Part shown: positions 15,859 to 24,722 of the stretch, piece after piece | Layout of the letters: each line of letters begins with the position of its first letter | Position numbering within the stretch: position 1 is the first letter of the stretch | Assembly: GCA_947569705.1 (NCBI GenBank) | Contig: CANOSP010000015.1 | Span: forward strand, 1-48,602 | Length of the DNA: 48,602 nucleotides | DNA from: an uncultured Erysipelotrichaceae bacterium | GTDB lineage: Bacteria > Bacillota_I > Bacilli_A > Erysipelotrichales > Erysipelotrichaceae | Direction: 5' to 3' | Position numbers and translations under genes: made by a program | The notes under the pieces: generated by a model | What the model saw: the letters and a program-made list of their open reading frames with translations, nothing else | Told to the model about the DNA's origin: nothing | Database searches by the model: none

Positions 15859-16734
15859 TTAAATTAACATATTATCATGAAATACGATTTGAAACAGCTT
15901 TAAAAATTCCGCAATATCATTCTTTACCGTATTCGCATCCGCATACTTCAGATTTTGACGTTCCCAAGTACTGAGCGCAATTTTCGCATTCGGAATGCCG
16001 AGCTGTTCAACACCGAGCTGTTCAATCCAAGCACTGATCTGTTCTTCATCGGCAGCTTCATTTAAGAATTGCTCGATATGCTTCAAAACAGCTTCACTTT
16101 TTTCACGATCCTTTACAAATACCGCTGCCTGCGGATAACCCTTTTGACCGTCAACTGTTTCCTTTTCCTGAAGATCCTGCAAGACCGTAAGTGTCTTGCC
16201 CTTTTCCTTTGCCTTGGCAATCGTCGCAGTTGCGGCAGGTTCAGCCAAAAGTCCCGCCTTTGCCTTTCCGCTTAACAGCTGTGTCTGTACATCCTGTACA
16301 CTGTTGAAATATGTCACTTCTTTAATATCGGCATAATGCGTCAGAATCTTTCCGGGAACCGCTGCTTCACCGAATGCAGCGAAAGCATCACCGTTTTGAT
16401 AATCAGCTTCACCGACAATATACAGATTTCCCCAAGTAATCACGGCAGCTAAACGATAAGGAGTATTGTCCTTTTCGATCAGCTTAGTGCCGAGATTGAT
16501 CGGCGCAATAATCACATCATACGCACTGTCGTTTTTAATTAATTCGGCACTCAACGGATCGCTTCCCGATACATAATCTACCGATACCGTTTCTTGATCG
16601 GCGAACGGCAGTGTTGCCAAAGCAGGCGCTCCCTGCGGTGCCAAAATCGAAATCGGTTCGTTTTTTGAATCGCTCGCACATGCGCATAAGCAAAGCAATA
16701 AAGCAGCGAAGCATATTTTACTTAATGTTTTCAT
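15859..16734 (-). CDS. ABC transporter substrate-binding lipoprotein, NitT/TauT-like
   Basis: The 291-residue lipoprotein has signal peptide and lipobox LCAC with lipid Cys at residue 19. The mature part begins NEPISILAPQGAPALATLPF and includes YDVIIAPINLGTKL, WGNLYIVG and LLSGKAKAGLLAEPAA, all typical of bilobed NMT1/THI5 or SsuA-like binding proteins. It overlaps the thrS stop by one base (TAATG), so it is translationally coupled to thrS and must fall under the thrS T-box. The cognate permease lies downstream behind a terminator. The substrate is unknown; control by threonine charging hints at amino-acid-related nutrition, which is inference. Confidence 0.85.
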   Translation of the reverse strand: MKTLSKICFAALLLCLCACASDSKNEPISILAPQGAPALATLPFADQETVSVDYVSGSDPLSAELIKNDSAYDVIIAPINLGTKLIEKDNTPYRLAAVITWGNLYIVGEADYQNGDAFAAFGEAAVPGKILTHYADIKEVTYFNSVQDVQTQLLSGKAKAGLLAEPAATATIAKAKEKGKTLTVLQDLQEKETVDGQKGYPQAAVFVKDREKSEAVLKHIEQFLNEAADEEQISAWIEQLGVEQLGIPNAKIALSTWERQNLKYADANTVKNDIAEFLKLFQIVFHDNMLI

Positions 16735-18464
16735 TAACGCTTCTCCTCAACCTCTTGACGAAGCAGTGCAATGCACTCATTCAAGGATACGGTTACACTG
16801 TCCTTCGACATCGCACGGCGTATGGTAACTGTCTGATCCTGTGCTTCTCCGTCTCCGACAACGATTTCCACCGGAATTTTCTGCATCTGAGCTTCTCTGA
16901 TTCGATAGCCGAGCTTCTCATTTCGTGCATCGACTCTGCTTCTGAAACCGTTCGCTGTCAGCGCTTCATTCACTTGCTTGGCATATTCCAAATGGCGCTC
17001 ATGATGTACCGGAACAACGACAACTTGCTTCGGTGACAGCCACAGCGGGAAATGCCCTGCATAATGCTCAATCAAAATGCCGATAAAGCGTTCAATCGAT
17101 CCGAAGATCACACGATGGACCATAATCGGACGCACACGGCTGCCGTCTTTATCCACATAAGTAATATCAAAGCGCTCCGGTAAATTCATATCCAACTGAA
17201 TCGTTCCGCACTGCCAAACTCTTCCCAAGGAATCTTTAATATGGAAATCAAGCTTAGGACCGTAGAAAGCACCGTCTCCCGGATTGACCTTATACGTTTT
17301 GCCGGCATGTTCACAAGCCGCTGCAAGTGCCGCTTCGCTTTTCTCCCATACCTCTAATGAACCGATATATTTATCCTGCGGTCTTGTCGAGAGTTCAATC
17401 TCATAGGTTAAGTTAAAGATTGCATAAAAACGATCAATAAAGCGAATTAAGGAAATAACTTCACTTTCAATTTGATCCTCACGCATATAAATATGCGCAT
17501 CATCCTGAGTAAAGGTTCTGACTCTAAACAATCCGTTTAATGCGCCGCTCGCTTCATGGCGATGCACTTGACCGAGTTCACCCATACGCATCGGCAGATC
17601 CTTATAGGAATGCAGACCGTTTTTAAATACGAGCAAGGATCCCGGACAATTCATCGGCTTAATCGCAAACTCACGCTCATCCACCGCTGAGGTGTACATA
17701 TTCTCACTGTAATTCTGCCAGTGTCCGCTTGTTTCCCATAGTTCACGGCTCATCATAATCGGTGTTTTAATAAACACATAGTCTTCCTTTGTATGTTCCT
17801 CATACCAAAACTGTTCTAACAGATTGCGCAGAATCATACCGTCCGGCAAAAAGAACGGCATCCCCGGAGCATACTCACTCATCATAAATAAACCCATTTC
17901 TCTGCCGAGTTTTTTATGATCGCGTTTCTTGGCTTCTTCAAGCAAATGCAAATGCTCTTCCAGTGCTTCTTTTGTTTCAAAGCAGACACCGTAGATGCGC
18001 TGCAGCATTTTATTATTCGCATCACCCTTAAAATAAGCACCGGAATGCTTTGTTAATTTAAAATTCTTACAAAGCTTCACGCTTTCCACATGCGGTCCGC
18101 GGCATAAGTCAACGAATTCACCCTGACGATACGTCGTAATCGAACCATCTTTTAAATCCTCAATCAATTCCAGTTTATAAGGATCATCCGCAAACAGTGC
18201 CAATGCATCTGTTTTAGAAATTTCCTCGCGCACAATGCGTTTGCCGTCTTTGGCAATCTTTTTCATTTCCTTTTCGATCTTTGTTAAATCCTCATCCTTG
18301 ATAACATCATCACCTAAATCAATATCGTAGTAAAAACCTTCGGATACAACCGGGCCTACCCAAAATTTAGCCTGAGGATACAAGCGCTTTACTGCCTGCG
18401 CCATCATATGCGCACAGGAATGGTTCAATACGCTTAACTTCGCATCTTCTTTAAAATCTACCAT
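16734..18464 (-). CDS. thrS: Threonyl-tRNA synthetase lacking the N-terminal TGS domain
   Basis: Charges tRNA-Thr with threonine in the cytoplasm. The start is ATG 18464 behind AAGGAGATT, just after the T-box terminator, so the longer open frame (to 18584) is leader sequence. The 576-residue protein begins at the editing domain (LNHSCAHMMAQAVKRLYP, CRGPHV). The core shows MNCPG with a zinc ligand Cys, RMGELGQVHRHEASGALNGL, RTFTQDDAHIY and WQCGTIQLDMNLPERF. The anticodon-binding domain is complete at the C-terminus. Most bacterial enzymes are about 640 residues with a TGS domain first; short forms are known in mollicutes. Fused by overlap to the downstream binding-protein gene. Confidence 0.95.
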   Translation of the reverse strand: MVDFKEDAKLSVLNHSCAHMMAQAVKRLYPQAKFWVGPVVSEGFYYDIDLGDDVIKDEDLTKIEKEMKKIAKDGKRIVREEISKTDALALFADDPYKLELIEDLKDGSITTYRQGEFVDLCRGPHVESVKLCKNFKLTKHSGAYFKGDANNKMLQRIYGVCFETKEALEEHLHLLEEAKKRDHKKLGREMGLFMMSEYAPGMPFFLPDGMILRNLLEQFWYEEHTKEDYVFIKTPIMMSRELWETSGHWQNYSENMYTSAVDEREFAIKPMNCPGSLLVFKNGLHSYKDLPMRMGELGQVHRHEASGALNGLFRVRTFTQDDAHIYMREDQIESEVISLIRFIDRFYAIFNLTYEIELSTRPQDKYIGSLEVWEKSEAALAAACEHAGKTYKVNPGDGAFYGPKLDFHIKDSLGRVWQCGTIQLDMNLPERFDITYVDKDGSRVRPIMVHRVIFGSIERFIGILIEHYAGHFPLWLSPKQVVVVPVHHERHLEYAKQVNEALTANGFRSRVDARNEKLGYRIREAQMQKIPVEIVVGDGEAQDQTVTIRRAMSKDSVTVSLNECIALLRQEVEEKR

Positions 18465-18479
18465 ATAAATCTCCTTCCA

Positions 18480-18703
18480 AAATAAAAAGACTGAAAGTAA
18501 AGGACGATCAGTCTGACTCGTGGTACCACCTTTGTTCATAGAAATATCTATGCACTCATTTACGGATAACGGCTTTACCGGCACACCTTTTCAGGGGCAG
18601 CTTCGAGGGAGTAAGAAACAAGCTTTTCAATGATTTTTCACCGACCAATCATCTCTCTGCATCAAGTATTTGTATCTCATATCCTCTTCATTGCTTTTAT
18701 TCA
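18480..18703 (-). promoter_or_regulatory. T-box riboswitch of thrS
   Basis: The minus-strand leader contains the T-box core AGGTGGTACCACGAG (about 18517-18531), the part of the antiterminator that pairs with uncharged tRNA ends. It is followed by the terminator stem GACTGA/TCAGTC and TTTTT (18487-18511). Upstream AGAGAG and GGTGAAAAAT elements fit stem I. An ACT triplet in TTTCTTACTCCCTCGAAG is the likely threonine specifier codon; this last point is inferred from position only. Transcription of thrS and its linked transporter gene should rise when threonyl-tRNA is uncharged. Confidence 0.9.
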
Positions 18704-18708
18704 TTACA

Positions 18709-18737
18709 TTTATACAACAAAACAATCATTTTGTCAA
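18709..18737 (-). promoter_or_regulatory. Promoter of the thrS leader
   Basis: Minus strand TTGACA (18732-18737), 17-bp spacer, TATAAA (18709-18714), about 6 bp before the start of the T-box leader. Confidence 0.8.
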
Positions 18738-19288
18738 TGAATTCAGCTATGAATATTTTATCAATGTACGCTGCTTTATCAATTCTCTTATGCTTCTGAT
18801 CTGAATAAAGGATAAATCATATTGTTAAAAACAGCGATAAAATATCACACATCACATCTGTTCTCTTATGCTTGAATCAAAAGAAGTTTAGTAAGGAAGC
18901 AGAAAAGGACGATAATGTAAAAATTTCAAGCTATTCGATCCAATGATTTTCCTGTAAAAAAATTATGCTTTAGTATACACATAGTATTGTTTTAGTTACT
19001 TTTTTTAATTTCAGCTTATAAGAAATATATTGAAAAATTTGGATTTTTATGTTCCAAAAATTACATTTTAATTATATAATATATACTATAATAATAATTT
19101 AAATATTTATTATACATAATTACAAAGAACGATTAAGTATCATCGGTATTTTTTTCCGTTTATCAACTGTAACATTATGAAAAATGTTACAGTTAAGCAT
19201 AAAAAGGTGCTAAAATAATAGTACATGGAAAAACGGCAAAATTGTGCAGTTAAATAAAGATGGTATTTTACAGGTAAAGAGGTGTCTT
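18738..19288. other. AT-rich gap with 12-bp inverted repeat and recombinase promoter
   Basis: No gene is seen in these 551 bp. AACTGTAACATT (19165-19176) and AATGTTACAGTT (19183-19194) form a perfect inverted repeat with a 6-bp centre. TTACAG (19187-19192) inside the right arm, 18 bp, and TAAAAT (19211-19216) form a candidate promoter for the recombinase, so the repeat is placed as an operator or recombination site. A 13-bp direct repeat TTCTCTTATGCTT occurs at 18783-18795 and 18861-18873. Confidence 0.6.
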
Positions 19289-19930
19289 ATGAGAAAAACA
19301 TACGGGTATGTTCGAGTATCCTCAAAGGATCAAAATGAAGCGAGACAATATTTAGATTTGATTGAATTCGGCATTGAAGAAAAAAACATCTATATGGATA
19401 AGCTCAGCGGAAAGGATTTCAATCGCCCGTCTTATCATCGGCTTGTGTATAAAAAGCTGAAATCGGGTGATCTGTTAGTCATTAAAAGTATTGATCGACT
19501 CGGCAGGAATTATAATGAGATTCTGCAAGAGTGGAAATATATCACAAAAGAAAAAAACGTAGATATTAAAATATTGGATATGCCGCTGTTGGATACCGAT
19601 CAGAATAAGGATCTAATCGGTACCTTGATCGGTGATATTGTCTTACAGCTGTTGTCCTTTGTGGCTGAGAATGAACGTGTGAATATCCATCAGCGACAGG
19701 CAGAAGGGATTCGTGCCGCGAAACTGCGAGGGGTGCGTTTCGGGCGTCCCGAGATTCAGCTTCCGGATGATTTCGAGGATATTCTTGATACATGGCAAGG
19801 CGGCGGATTGGCATCTAAAGATGTAATTGCCATTTCCGGATTGAAGTACAGCACCTTTTATAAAAAAGCCAAAATCGTTCGCGAACGAAAGGAAAAACAA
19901 AAAGAAATCGAACCATCCTATAACGGATGA
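19289..19930 (+). CDS. Serine recombinase (resolvase/invertase family), lone
   Basis: The 213-residue protein starts at ATG 19289 behind AAAGAGGTG. The catalytic N-terminal domain shows YGYVRVSSKDQNEARQ with the active Ser, LVIKSIDRLGRNYNEIL with the conserved D-R-x-x-R, and the long helix QLLSFVAENERVNIHQRQAEGIRAAKLRG. The C-terminal part (GRPEIQLPDDFEDIL, helix-turn-helix to YSTFYKKAK) is that of a small resolvase or invertase. It may catalyse site-specific inversion or resolution. No transposase, cargo or flanking invertible segment is obvious. The 12-bp inverted repeat over its promoter may be its own binding site. Confidence 0.9.
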   Translation: MRKTYGYVRVSSKDQNEARQYLDLIEFGIEEKNIYMDKLSGKDFNRPSYHRLVYKKLKSGDLLVIKSIDRLGRNYNEILQEWKYITKEKNVDIKILDMPLLDTDQNKDLIGTLIGDIVLQLLSFVAENERVNIHQRQAEGIRAAKLRGVRFGRPEIQLPDDFEDILDTWQGGGLASKDVIAISGLKYSTFYKKAKIVRERKEKQKEIEPSYNG

Positions 19931-19946
19931 TTCGATGCTTTTTTTA
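19907..19946. terminator. Two-way terminator between recombinase and DUF2207 gene
   Basis: ATCGAACCATCC (19907-19918) pairs with GGATGATTCGAT (19925-19936) with one wobble, followed by TTTTTTT on the plus strand and a T-rich run on the minus strand. The recombinase stop lies within the stem. Confidence 0.8.
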
Positions 19947-21857
19947 TTACCAGCTTCCGCCGCCTCCGCCGCCGAAGCCGCCGCCGGAGAAACCGCCTCC
20001 GCCGAAGCCGCCGATTTTAGCCCCGCCGACACCGCCGGAACCTTTCGGTTCGATATAAGACGCTGCCGAGGAAAAGCTGTGGAAAGAGCGATGGAAGCTT
20101 CCCCACCACAGCCATGCGGAGAATGTATTTCCGTAATGCGTGGAAGATACATACCAGTCAGGCTGCGGAATGATTAGCTTCTCAAAGCGACTCGCCCACA
20201 CATCACTGATGCCGAGTACATATGCATAAGGCAATACTTCATAGAATGCACTCGGATTTTCGGCAACGAGCAATTCGAGCCGATCCTTTTCACAGTTCAA
20301 AATAAAGTCACGCAAGCCGAGAATCTGTCCCAGCCAGCGATTCCCCTGTTTTGTGCGTTTATCCATAAACATTAAAATGACCATTAACAGTAATTCTATC
20401 ACTATATATAAAATTGCATAGAGCCATGACAATGTTGTTTGTGAAAGTAAGATAATTACCGCAACGATTGTAAACAGCACGGCATTCAGAAAGAAACACA
20501 GACCCCATAACAGAAAATAGATTGTTTTTTTCAATACAAAACGCTTGCGCATTAAGATGATCCAAGGTACCGCAAATACAAGCGCGAAAACGCTCAGGAA
20601 TACTGACGGCAGTATCGCCGGTTCAATCATACCGTATTTCGCATAAAGCGTCGCAAACACGCACAGAAAGCTCGGCAATGCCAAAAGCAGACACATGAAC
20701 ACCTGTAAAGAAACACTTGTACTTGTAAATATACGATTCTTCTTCGTATGAAAGAACTTAGAAAGCTGGCTGCAGGAACGCGTCAGTGCTTCACCGACAT
20801 GCGCTTTCTTCAACGCTGCCTCATCGACAAACTCATCGTTTTTAAAAATGGCTTGAAAGAATGAGCGCTCATAGGAATTCATCTGCGACGTATCCTCTTT
20901 GATCCTTTTCAGCTTTAATTGCTTTTTATCATCTTCGTGTATTTCAATATAACCGCGATTTGCCCAATCGATAATCAGCGATAAAATATCCTTGCGATCG
21001 ACCGTTCCGTCAACCACATAGCCGACGCCGGCACTGTCTAATCCTTCCGGTGCTTGGAATTCAACCGTAACGACAACCTCATCGTCCTTGCCGAAGTAAT
21101 AGAACAAAATGATACCGATTACCGCAATGACACCGCTGGCAATGATCGCATAAAGCACATAATCGGGAAGCGGCGGAAAATGGAAATAACCGCTTTCCAA
21201 CGGCACCATAATCGTCGCTGATTCATAGTTGTATAACGGCTTTAACAGCTTGCCGCGAATAACATTGCCCTGTACTTCCGCTGACAGATTTTGAAACGCA
21301 GATCCGTATGCCCCGGTATATGCGCTGATCTTACTGCCGTCAAATGACTTCGGCATATGAATTTCATAAGACATATTGCGAATTGTTGTATCAAAGCCGT
21401 TGCCGATCAGATTCCAATACAGCATTTGTGTATCATTATAATCCAAGTCCTTAGTATGCACCCGATAAGCGACGGTATAAGTCTGTTTCCCGATGACTGT
21501 TTTTTCACTGTCACCGATCTGAATCATCACATTGCCGCTTCCCACATCAATATCACAAGTATCGACATCACCGCATGATATTTGATCAATCGGAAAGTAA
21601 TAGTTTTTCGTCTTGGAACTGCCGCTTTCATCCGTCCACTGCATTTCATATTTAGTAGGAATCGTACGATAGAAGCCGTGACGATGACGAGTAAAATCCA
21701 GCGTATATCGCTCCTCAATCAAATAAGTACCGTCTTCCTCAACCTGCATAACGATCTTTAAATCCTCTATCGTAAAAGCCTCTTGTGCCTTTGCCGATGA
21801 AATCATCGTTGTTAATAATAAGGTACAAAGCAATAAAAATAATCCTGTCTTTTTCAA
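19947..21857 (-). CDS. DUF2207 membrane protein with glycine-rich tail
   Basis: The 636-residue protein starts at TTG 21857 behind AAGGAGTG. A signal peptide (about 1-24, ending SAKA) leads to an outside beta-rich DUF2207 domain (VEEDGTYLIEERYTLDFTRHRHGFYRTIP). A membrane helix lies near 235-258, then a cytoplasmic part (VEFQAPEGLDSAGVGYVVDGTVDRKDI) and several more helices near 390-500. The tail ends in GGFGGGGFSGGGFGGGGGG-SW, a feature often seen in proteins linked to LemA. The role is unknown; members are thought to act at the envelope. It follows lemA by 39 bp and is probably in the same operon. Confidence 0.85.
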   Translation of the reverse strand: MKKTGLFLLLCTLLLTTMISSAKAQEAFTIEDLKIVMQVEEDGTYLIEERYTLDFTRHRHGFYRTIPTKYEMQWTDESGSSKTKNYYFPIDQISCGDVDTCDIDVGSGNVMIQIGDSEKTVIGKQTYTVAYRVHTKDLDYNDTQMLYWNLIGNGFDTTIRNMSYEIHMPKSFDGSKISAYTGAYGSAFQNLSAEVQGNVIRGKLLKPLYNYESATIMVPLESGYFHFPPLPDYVLYAIIASGVIAVIGIILFYYFGKDDEVVVTVEFQAPEGLDSAGVGYVVDGTVDRKDILSLIIDWANRGYIEIHEDDKKQLKLKRIKEDTSQMNSYERSFFQAIFKNDEFVDEAALKKAHVGEALTRSCSQLSKFFHTKKNRIFTSTSVSLQVFMCLLLALPSFLCVFATLYAKYGMIEPAILPSVFLSVFALVFAVPWIILMRKRFVLKKTIYFLLWGLCFFLNAVLFTIVAVIILLSQTTLSWLYAILYIVIELLLMVILMFMDKRTKQGNRWLGQILGLRDFILNCEKDRLELLVAENPSAFYEVLPYAYVLGISDVWASRFEKLIIPQPDWYVSSTHYGNTFSAWLWWGSFHRSFHSFSSAASYIEPKGSGGVGGAKIGGFGGGGFSGGGFGGGGGGSW

Positions 21858-21896
21858 AATCTCACTCCTTTCACAAAAAGGACAGCATACGCCGTC

Positions 21897-22454
21897 CTAG
21901 AAAGATACCTTCACATTTTCACGTTCTGCGCTGTCTGTAATCTCATAAAGCGGTTTGCGTGTAAAGTGGAATATACCGGCAAGCAGATTGCCCGGAAATA
22001 CTTCTACCGCATTATTGAATTTCATGACAACGGCATTGTAATATTTACGTGCGTTGGCAATTTCCTTTTCAATTCCCTGAAGCTGCGTCATCAATTCTCC
22101 GTAATGCATATCAGCCTTTAAATCAGGATAAGATTCCGCAATCGCAAAGAATGAACCCATCATTGTCTGTAACTGCTTATCGGAAGCGATTCGATCATCC
22201 ATTCCCTTCGCAGATACCGCCATATTACGAGCCGCGACCACCTTTTCCAAGGTTTCGCTCTCATGCTTCGTATAGCCTTTGATCGTTTCCACTAAATTAG
22301 GAATCAAATCATAGCGTTTCTTTAAATACACATCCATTGTTGAGAAAGCTTCTTCTACTTTGTTGCGAAGCCTTACAAAACGATTGTAGCCGCTGATGAC
22401 CCATAATACAAGAATCACCGCAATCACAATACAAACAATTGCCCAAATCGGCAT
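21897..22454 (-). CDS. lemA: LemA family membrane protein
   Basis: The 185-residue protein has one N-terminal helix (IWAIVCIVIAVILVLWVI), then the LemA coiled helical domain: YNRFVRLRNKVEEAFSTMDV, KRYDLIPNLVETIKGY, HESETLEKVVAARN, and YPDLKA followed by NARKYYNAVVMKFN and a C-terminal FPGNLLAGIFHF. This matches the family throughout. LemA proteins sit in the membrane with a helical bundle; the function is not settled. Paired with the DUF2207 gene and preceded by the aminopeptidase gene 21 bp away, consistent with one operon. Confidence 0.93.
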   Translation of the reverse strand: MPIWAIVCIVIAVILVLWVISGYNRFVRLRNKVEEAFSTMDVYLKKRYDLIPNLVETIKGYTKHESETLEKVVAARNMAVSAKGMDDRIASDKQLQTMMGSFFAIAESYPDLKADMHYGELMTQLQGIEKEIANARKYYNAVVMKFNNAVEVFPGNLLAGIFHFTRKPLYEITDSAERENVKVSF

Positions 22455-22475
22455 AATAATTCCTCCTTCATTTTA

Positions 22476-23708
22476 TTATATGACAAAGCTGCCGTTTTCA
22501 AATACGGAAACCCAATTACCGTTTTGTGTTTCACCCATCACCTTCATATCGGCACTGCCGAACATGAAATCCACATGAATCAGTGAAATATTAAATCCCA
22601 ATGCTTTCAGCTCTTCTTCACTTTTCGTTAAGCCGTCCTTCACCGTAGAAGGATATGCATTCCCCAGTGCCAAATGACAGGAAGCATTTTCATCAAACAA
22701 TGTCGTATAAAACAACAGCTTGCTTTGTGAAATTGCCGAATCATAAGGAACCAAAGCCACTTCTCCTAAGGAAGCACTTCCCTCATCCATCGCCAGCATT
22801 TCCTTTAACATTGCCTTGCCTTCCTTGGCATCATATTCAATAACCTTACCGGCTTCAAATGTCATATGAAAGTCCTTGATTAAATTACCGTTGTAAAGTA
22901 ACGGACGACTTGCATAAACAATGCCGTTTACCTTTCTGAAATCAGGTGCGGTAAATACCTCTTCGGTCGGAAGATTCGCATTGAAGCGGATCTTGTTTTG
23001 CGCTGTTTCGCTGCCGCCGCCCCAAATATGATTTTCGATCAGTCCGACATATAAATCGGTACCCAAGCTGTTTTGAAAATGAAGCTGCTTGAAATTGAAC
23101 TGATTCAGCTTTTCAATACGTGACTGAAACAGTTCATCACGCTGATTCCATACCTCAAGCGGATCATTGTTTTCATCTACATAAACACAATGTAAGACGG
23201 CATCCCATAAGCATTCTATCGCTTCTTTCTCATCTTTATCAGGGAATACGAGTTTTGCCCATTCCTCATTAGGCACCGCAACAATACTCCATTGTATTTT
23301 TGATGCCATTGTATATTCACGAATTTCTTTGGATGCTTCTGAGAATGCCTTTTGACGAATTGCCATCTTTTGCGGATCGCAATCCTTTAAGACAGAGGCA
23401 CGCGGTGAAATGACCGACAGAGTAGCCGCACCTTTTCTTAAGTAATCCAAGTGACGCTCCAACTGCCAATCATGGACTTCACTTAATACTTCATTCGATT
23501 GATAATGATAGTTATGCTTTTCCAAATACGGATCACGATAATAAACCAAGACCTCACGTGCGCCGGCTTCATAGGCTTCTTCAACGATCATACGGGTAAA
23601 CGACGCAGTATCAATATCCGCCTGAATGATCAAGGTTTGTCCTTCAGCCAAATGAACTCCGGTATGAACAGCCAGCTTGGCATATTTTTTTAAACGTGTC
23701 TGATTCAT
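22476..23708 (-). CDS. M29 family metallo-aminopeptidase (AmpS/PepS type)
   Basis: Removes N-terminal amino acids from peptides in the cytoplasm. The 410 residues match the family length. Likely metal ligands are visible: Glu in NLPTEEVFTAPDFRKVNG, Glu in EGSASLGEVALVPYDS, His in DENASCHLALGNAYP, and His and Asp in SLIHVDFMFGSADMKVMG. It overlaps the upstream ROK kinase gene by 4 bp (ATGA), so the two are translationally coupled; lemA and the DUF2207 gene follow. Confidence 0.93.
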   Translation of the reverse strand: MNQTRLKKYAKLAVHTGVHLAEGQTLIIQADIDTASFTRMIVEEAYEAGAREVLVYYRDPYLEKHNYHYQSNEVLSEVHDWQLERHLDYLRKGAATLSVISPRASVLKDCDPQKMAIRQKAFSEASKEIREYTMASKIQWSIVAVPNEEWAKLVFPDKDEKEAIECLWDAVLHCVYVDENNDPLEVWNQRDELFQSRIEKLNQFNFKQLHFQNSLGTDLYVGLIENHIWGGGSETAQNKIRFNANLPTEEVFTAPDFRKVNGIVYASRPLLYNGNLIKDFHMTFEAGKVIEYDAKEGKAMLKEMLAMDEGSASLGEVALVPYDSAISQSKLLFYTTLFDENASCHLALGNAYPSTVKDGLTKSEEELKALGFNISLIHVDFMFGSADMKVMGETQNGNWVSVFENGSFVI

Positions 23709-24616
23709 GCGCTTCTCCCTTCATAAGCCTTGACAAGCATCGCCGCTCCGACAATACCCGGCTCTTCGAGCTGTGCTTCTTTAAATTCAACTGCCCGCAT
23801 TCCTTCGTGTACCAGCTGCTTAAATTGATCGATCAGCGCTTGCAGGAATACATCCTTGCCTTTCATTAAGCCGCCGCCGAGTACGAAAACTTCGGGATCG
23901 CAAATATGTGCGATGATTGAAAACAGCTGTGCCAAATCATAGGTCGCATCTGCACAAAGCTGAACAGCTCGTTCGTCTTTACGGCGCGCCAAATCAAATA
24001 TATCACCGGCATGGGCGATCTGATCCTCACCGAACAATGCTTTGCCTTTGCGGGTAATTGCCGTACCGCTCGCTTCATTTTCCACCGCGCCGACATTCAG
24101 ATGACTGATGTCCTCACGATTGCGGTCAATGATTACATTACCGATTTCACCGGCAAAGCCATGCGCACCGGATACTACTTTTCGATCAATTACAAGCGCT
24201 CCGCCTACCCCGGTAGACAGTGTTACATAGTAAACCGAATCATGTTCCTTTCCCGCACCGAGCATTGCTTCTCCCATACATGCGACATTTACATCGTTAT
24301 CCATGTAAACAGGCATATGAAAATGATCCTGAAAATGCTTTACGAGCGGATACCCTTCAAATCCGGGTAAAAAAGACGCAAGCATCATTTTACCGTTTTT
24401 GGTATCTACCGGTCCCGGAACACCCATGCCGATTCCGACACACTGCTCATATCCGTCAATCGACTCAATCATCGAAATAATTTTTTGAATTACATGATCG
24501 ACACCACGGTCAATTTCCGTTGCCTGCTTCACTACCTGAAGCAAATTCCCCTGTTCATCGACCTTGGCTGCACGAACATTCGTTCCGCCTAAATCGACTC
24601 CGATATATGTTTTCAT
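23705..24616 (-). CDS. ROK family sugar kinase without the zinc cysteines
   Basis: A 303-residue ATP-dependent sugar kinase-like protein. The phosphate motif IGVDLGGTNVRAAKVD opens the protein, GMGVPGPVDTKNGK and MDNDVNVACMGEAMLGAG (catalytic Asp) follow, and the second domain has STGVGGALVIDRKVVSGAHGFAGEIGN. The region where ROK proteins usually carry CxCGxxGCxE reads LNVGAVENEASG, with no Cys, so the structural zinc is missing; the His of the GHxxxE-type motif is kept as AHGFAGEIG. It may be a glucokinase or an amino-sugar kinase; the substrate cannot be told. First gene of the operon with the aminopeptidase. Confidence 0.88.
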   Translation of the reverse strand: MKTYIGVDLGGTNVRAAKVDEQGNLLQVVKQATEIDRGVDHVIQKIISMIESIDGYEQCVGIGMGVPGPVDTKNGKMMLASFLPGFEGYPLVKHFQDHFHMPVYMDNDVNVACMGEAMLGAGKEHDSVYYVTLSTGVGGALVIDRKVVSGAHGFAGEIGNVIIDRNREDISHLNVGAVENEASGTAITRKGKALFGEDQIAHAGDIFDLARRKDERAVQLCADATYDLAQLFSIIAHICDPEVFVLGGGLMKGKDVFLQALIDQFKQLVHEGMRAVEFKEAQLEEPGIVGAAMLVKAYEGRSA

Positions 24617-24701
24617 GAAAGTTCCTCCTAAGTATTCTTTATTGTATCACAAAATATACTGTTTTACACGTTTTTCATAATTTAATACCGTAAGCACTAC
24701 G

Positions 24702-24722
24702 AAAAAAAGACACCGGAGTGTC
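24702..24722 (-). terminator. Intrinsic terminator after pyk
   Basis: GACAC/GTGTC stem (24709-24713 with 24718-24722) with CGGA loop and a run of seven T on the minus strand, right after the pyk stop. Confidence 0.8.

Noticed and set aside
18465-18584. Extra 40 residues at the start of ThrRS
   Set aside because: This is the T-box antiterminator and terminator region, and a ribosome site lies before ATG 18464.
19289-19930. Recombinase as part of a transposon or integrated phage
   Set aside because: No transposase, terminal repeats, att sites or phage genes are seen on either side; neighbours are ordinary chromosomal genes.
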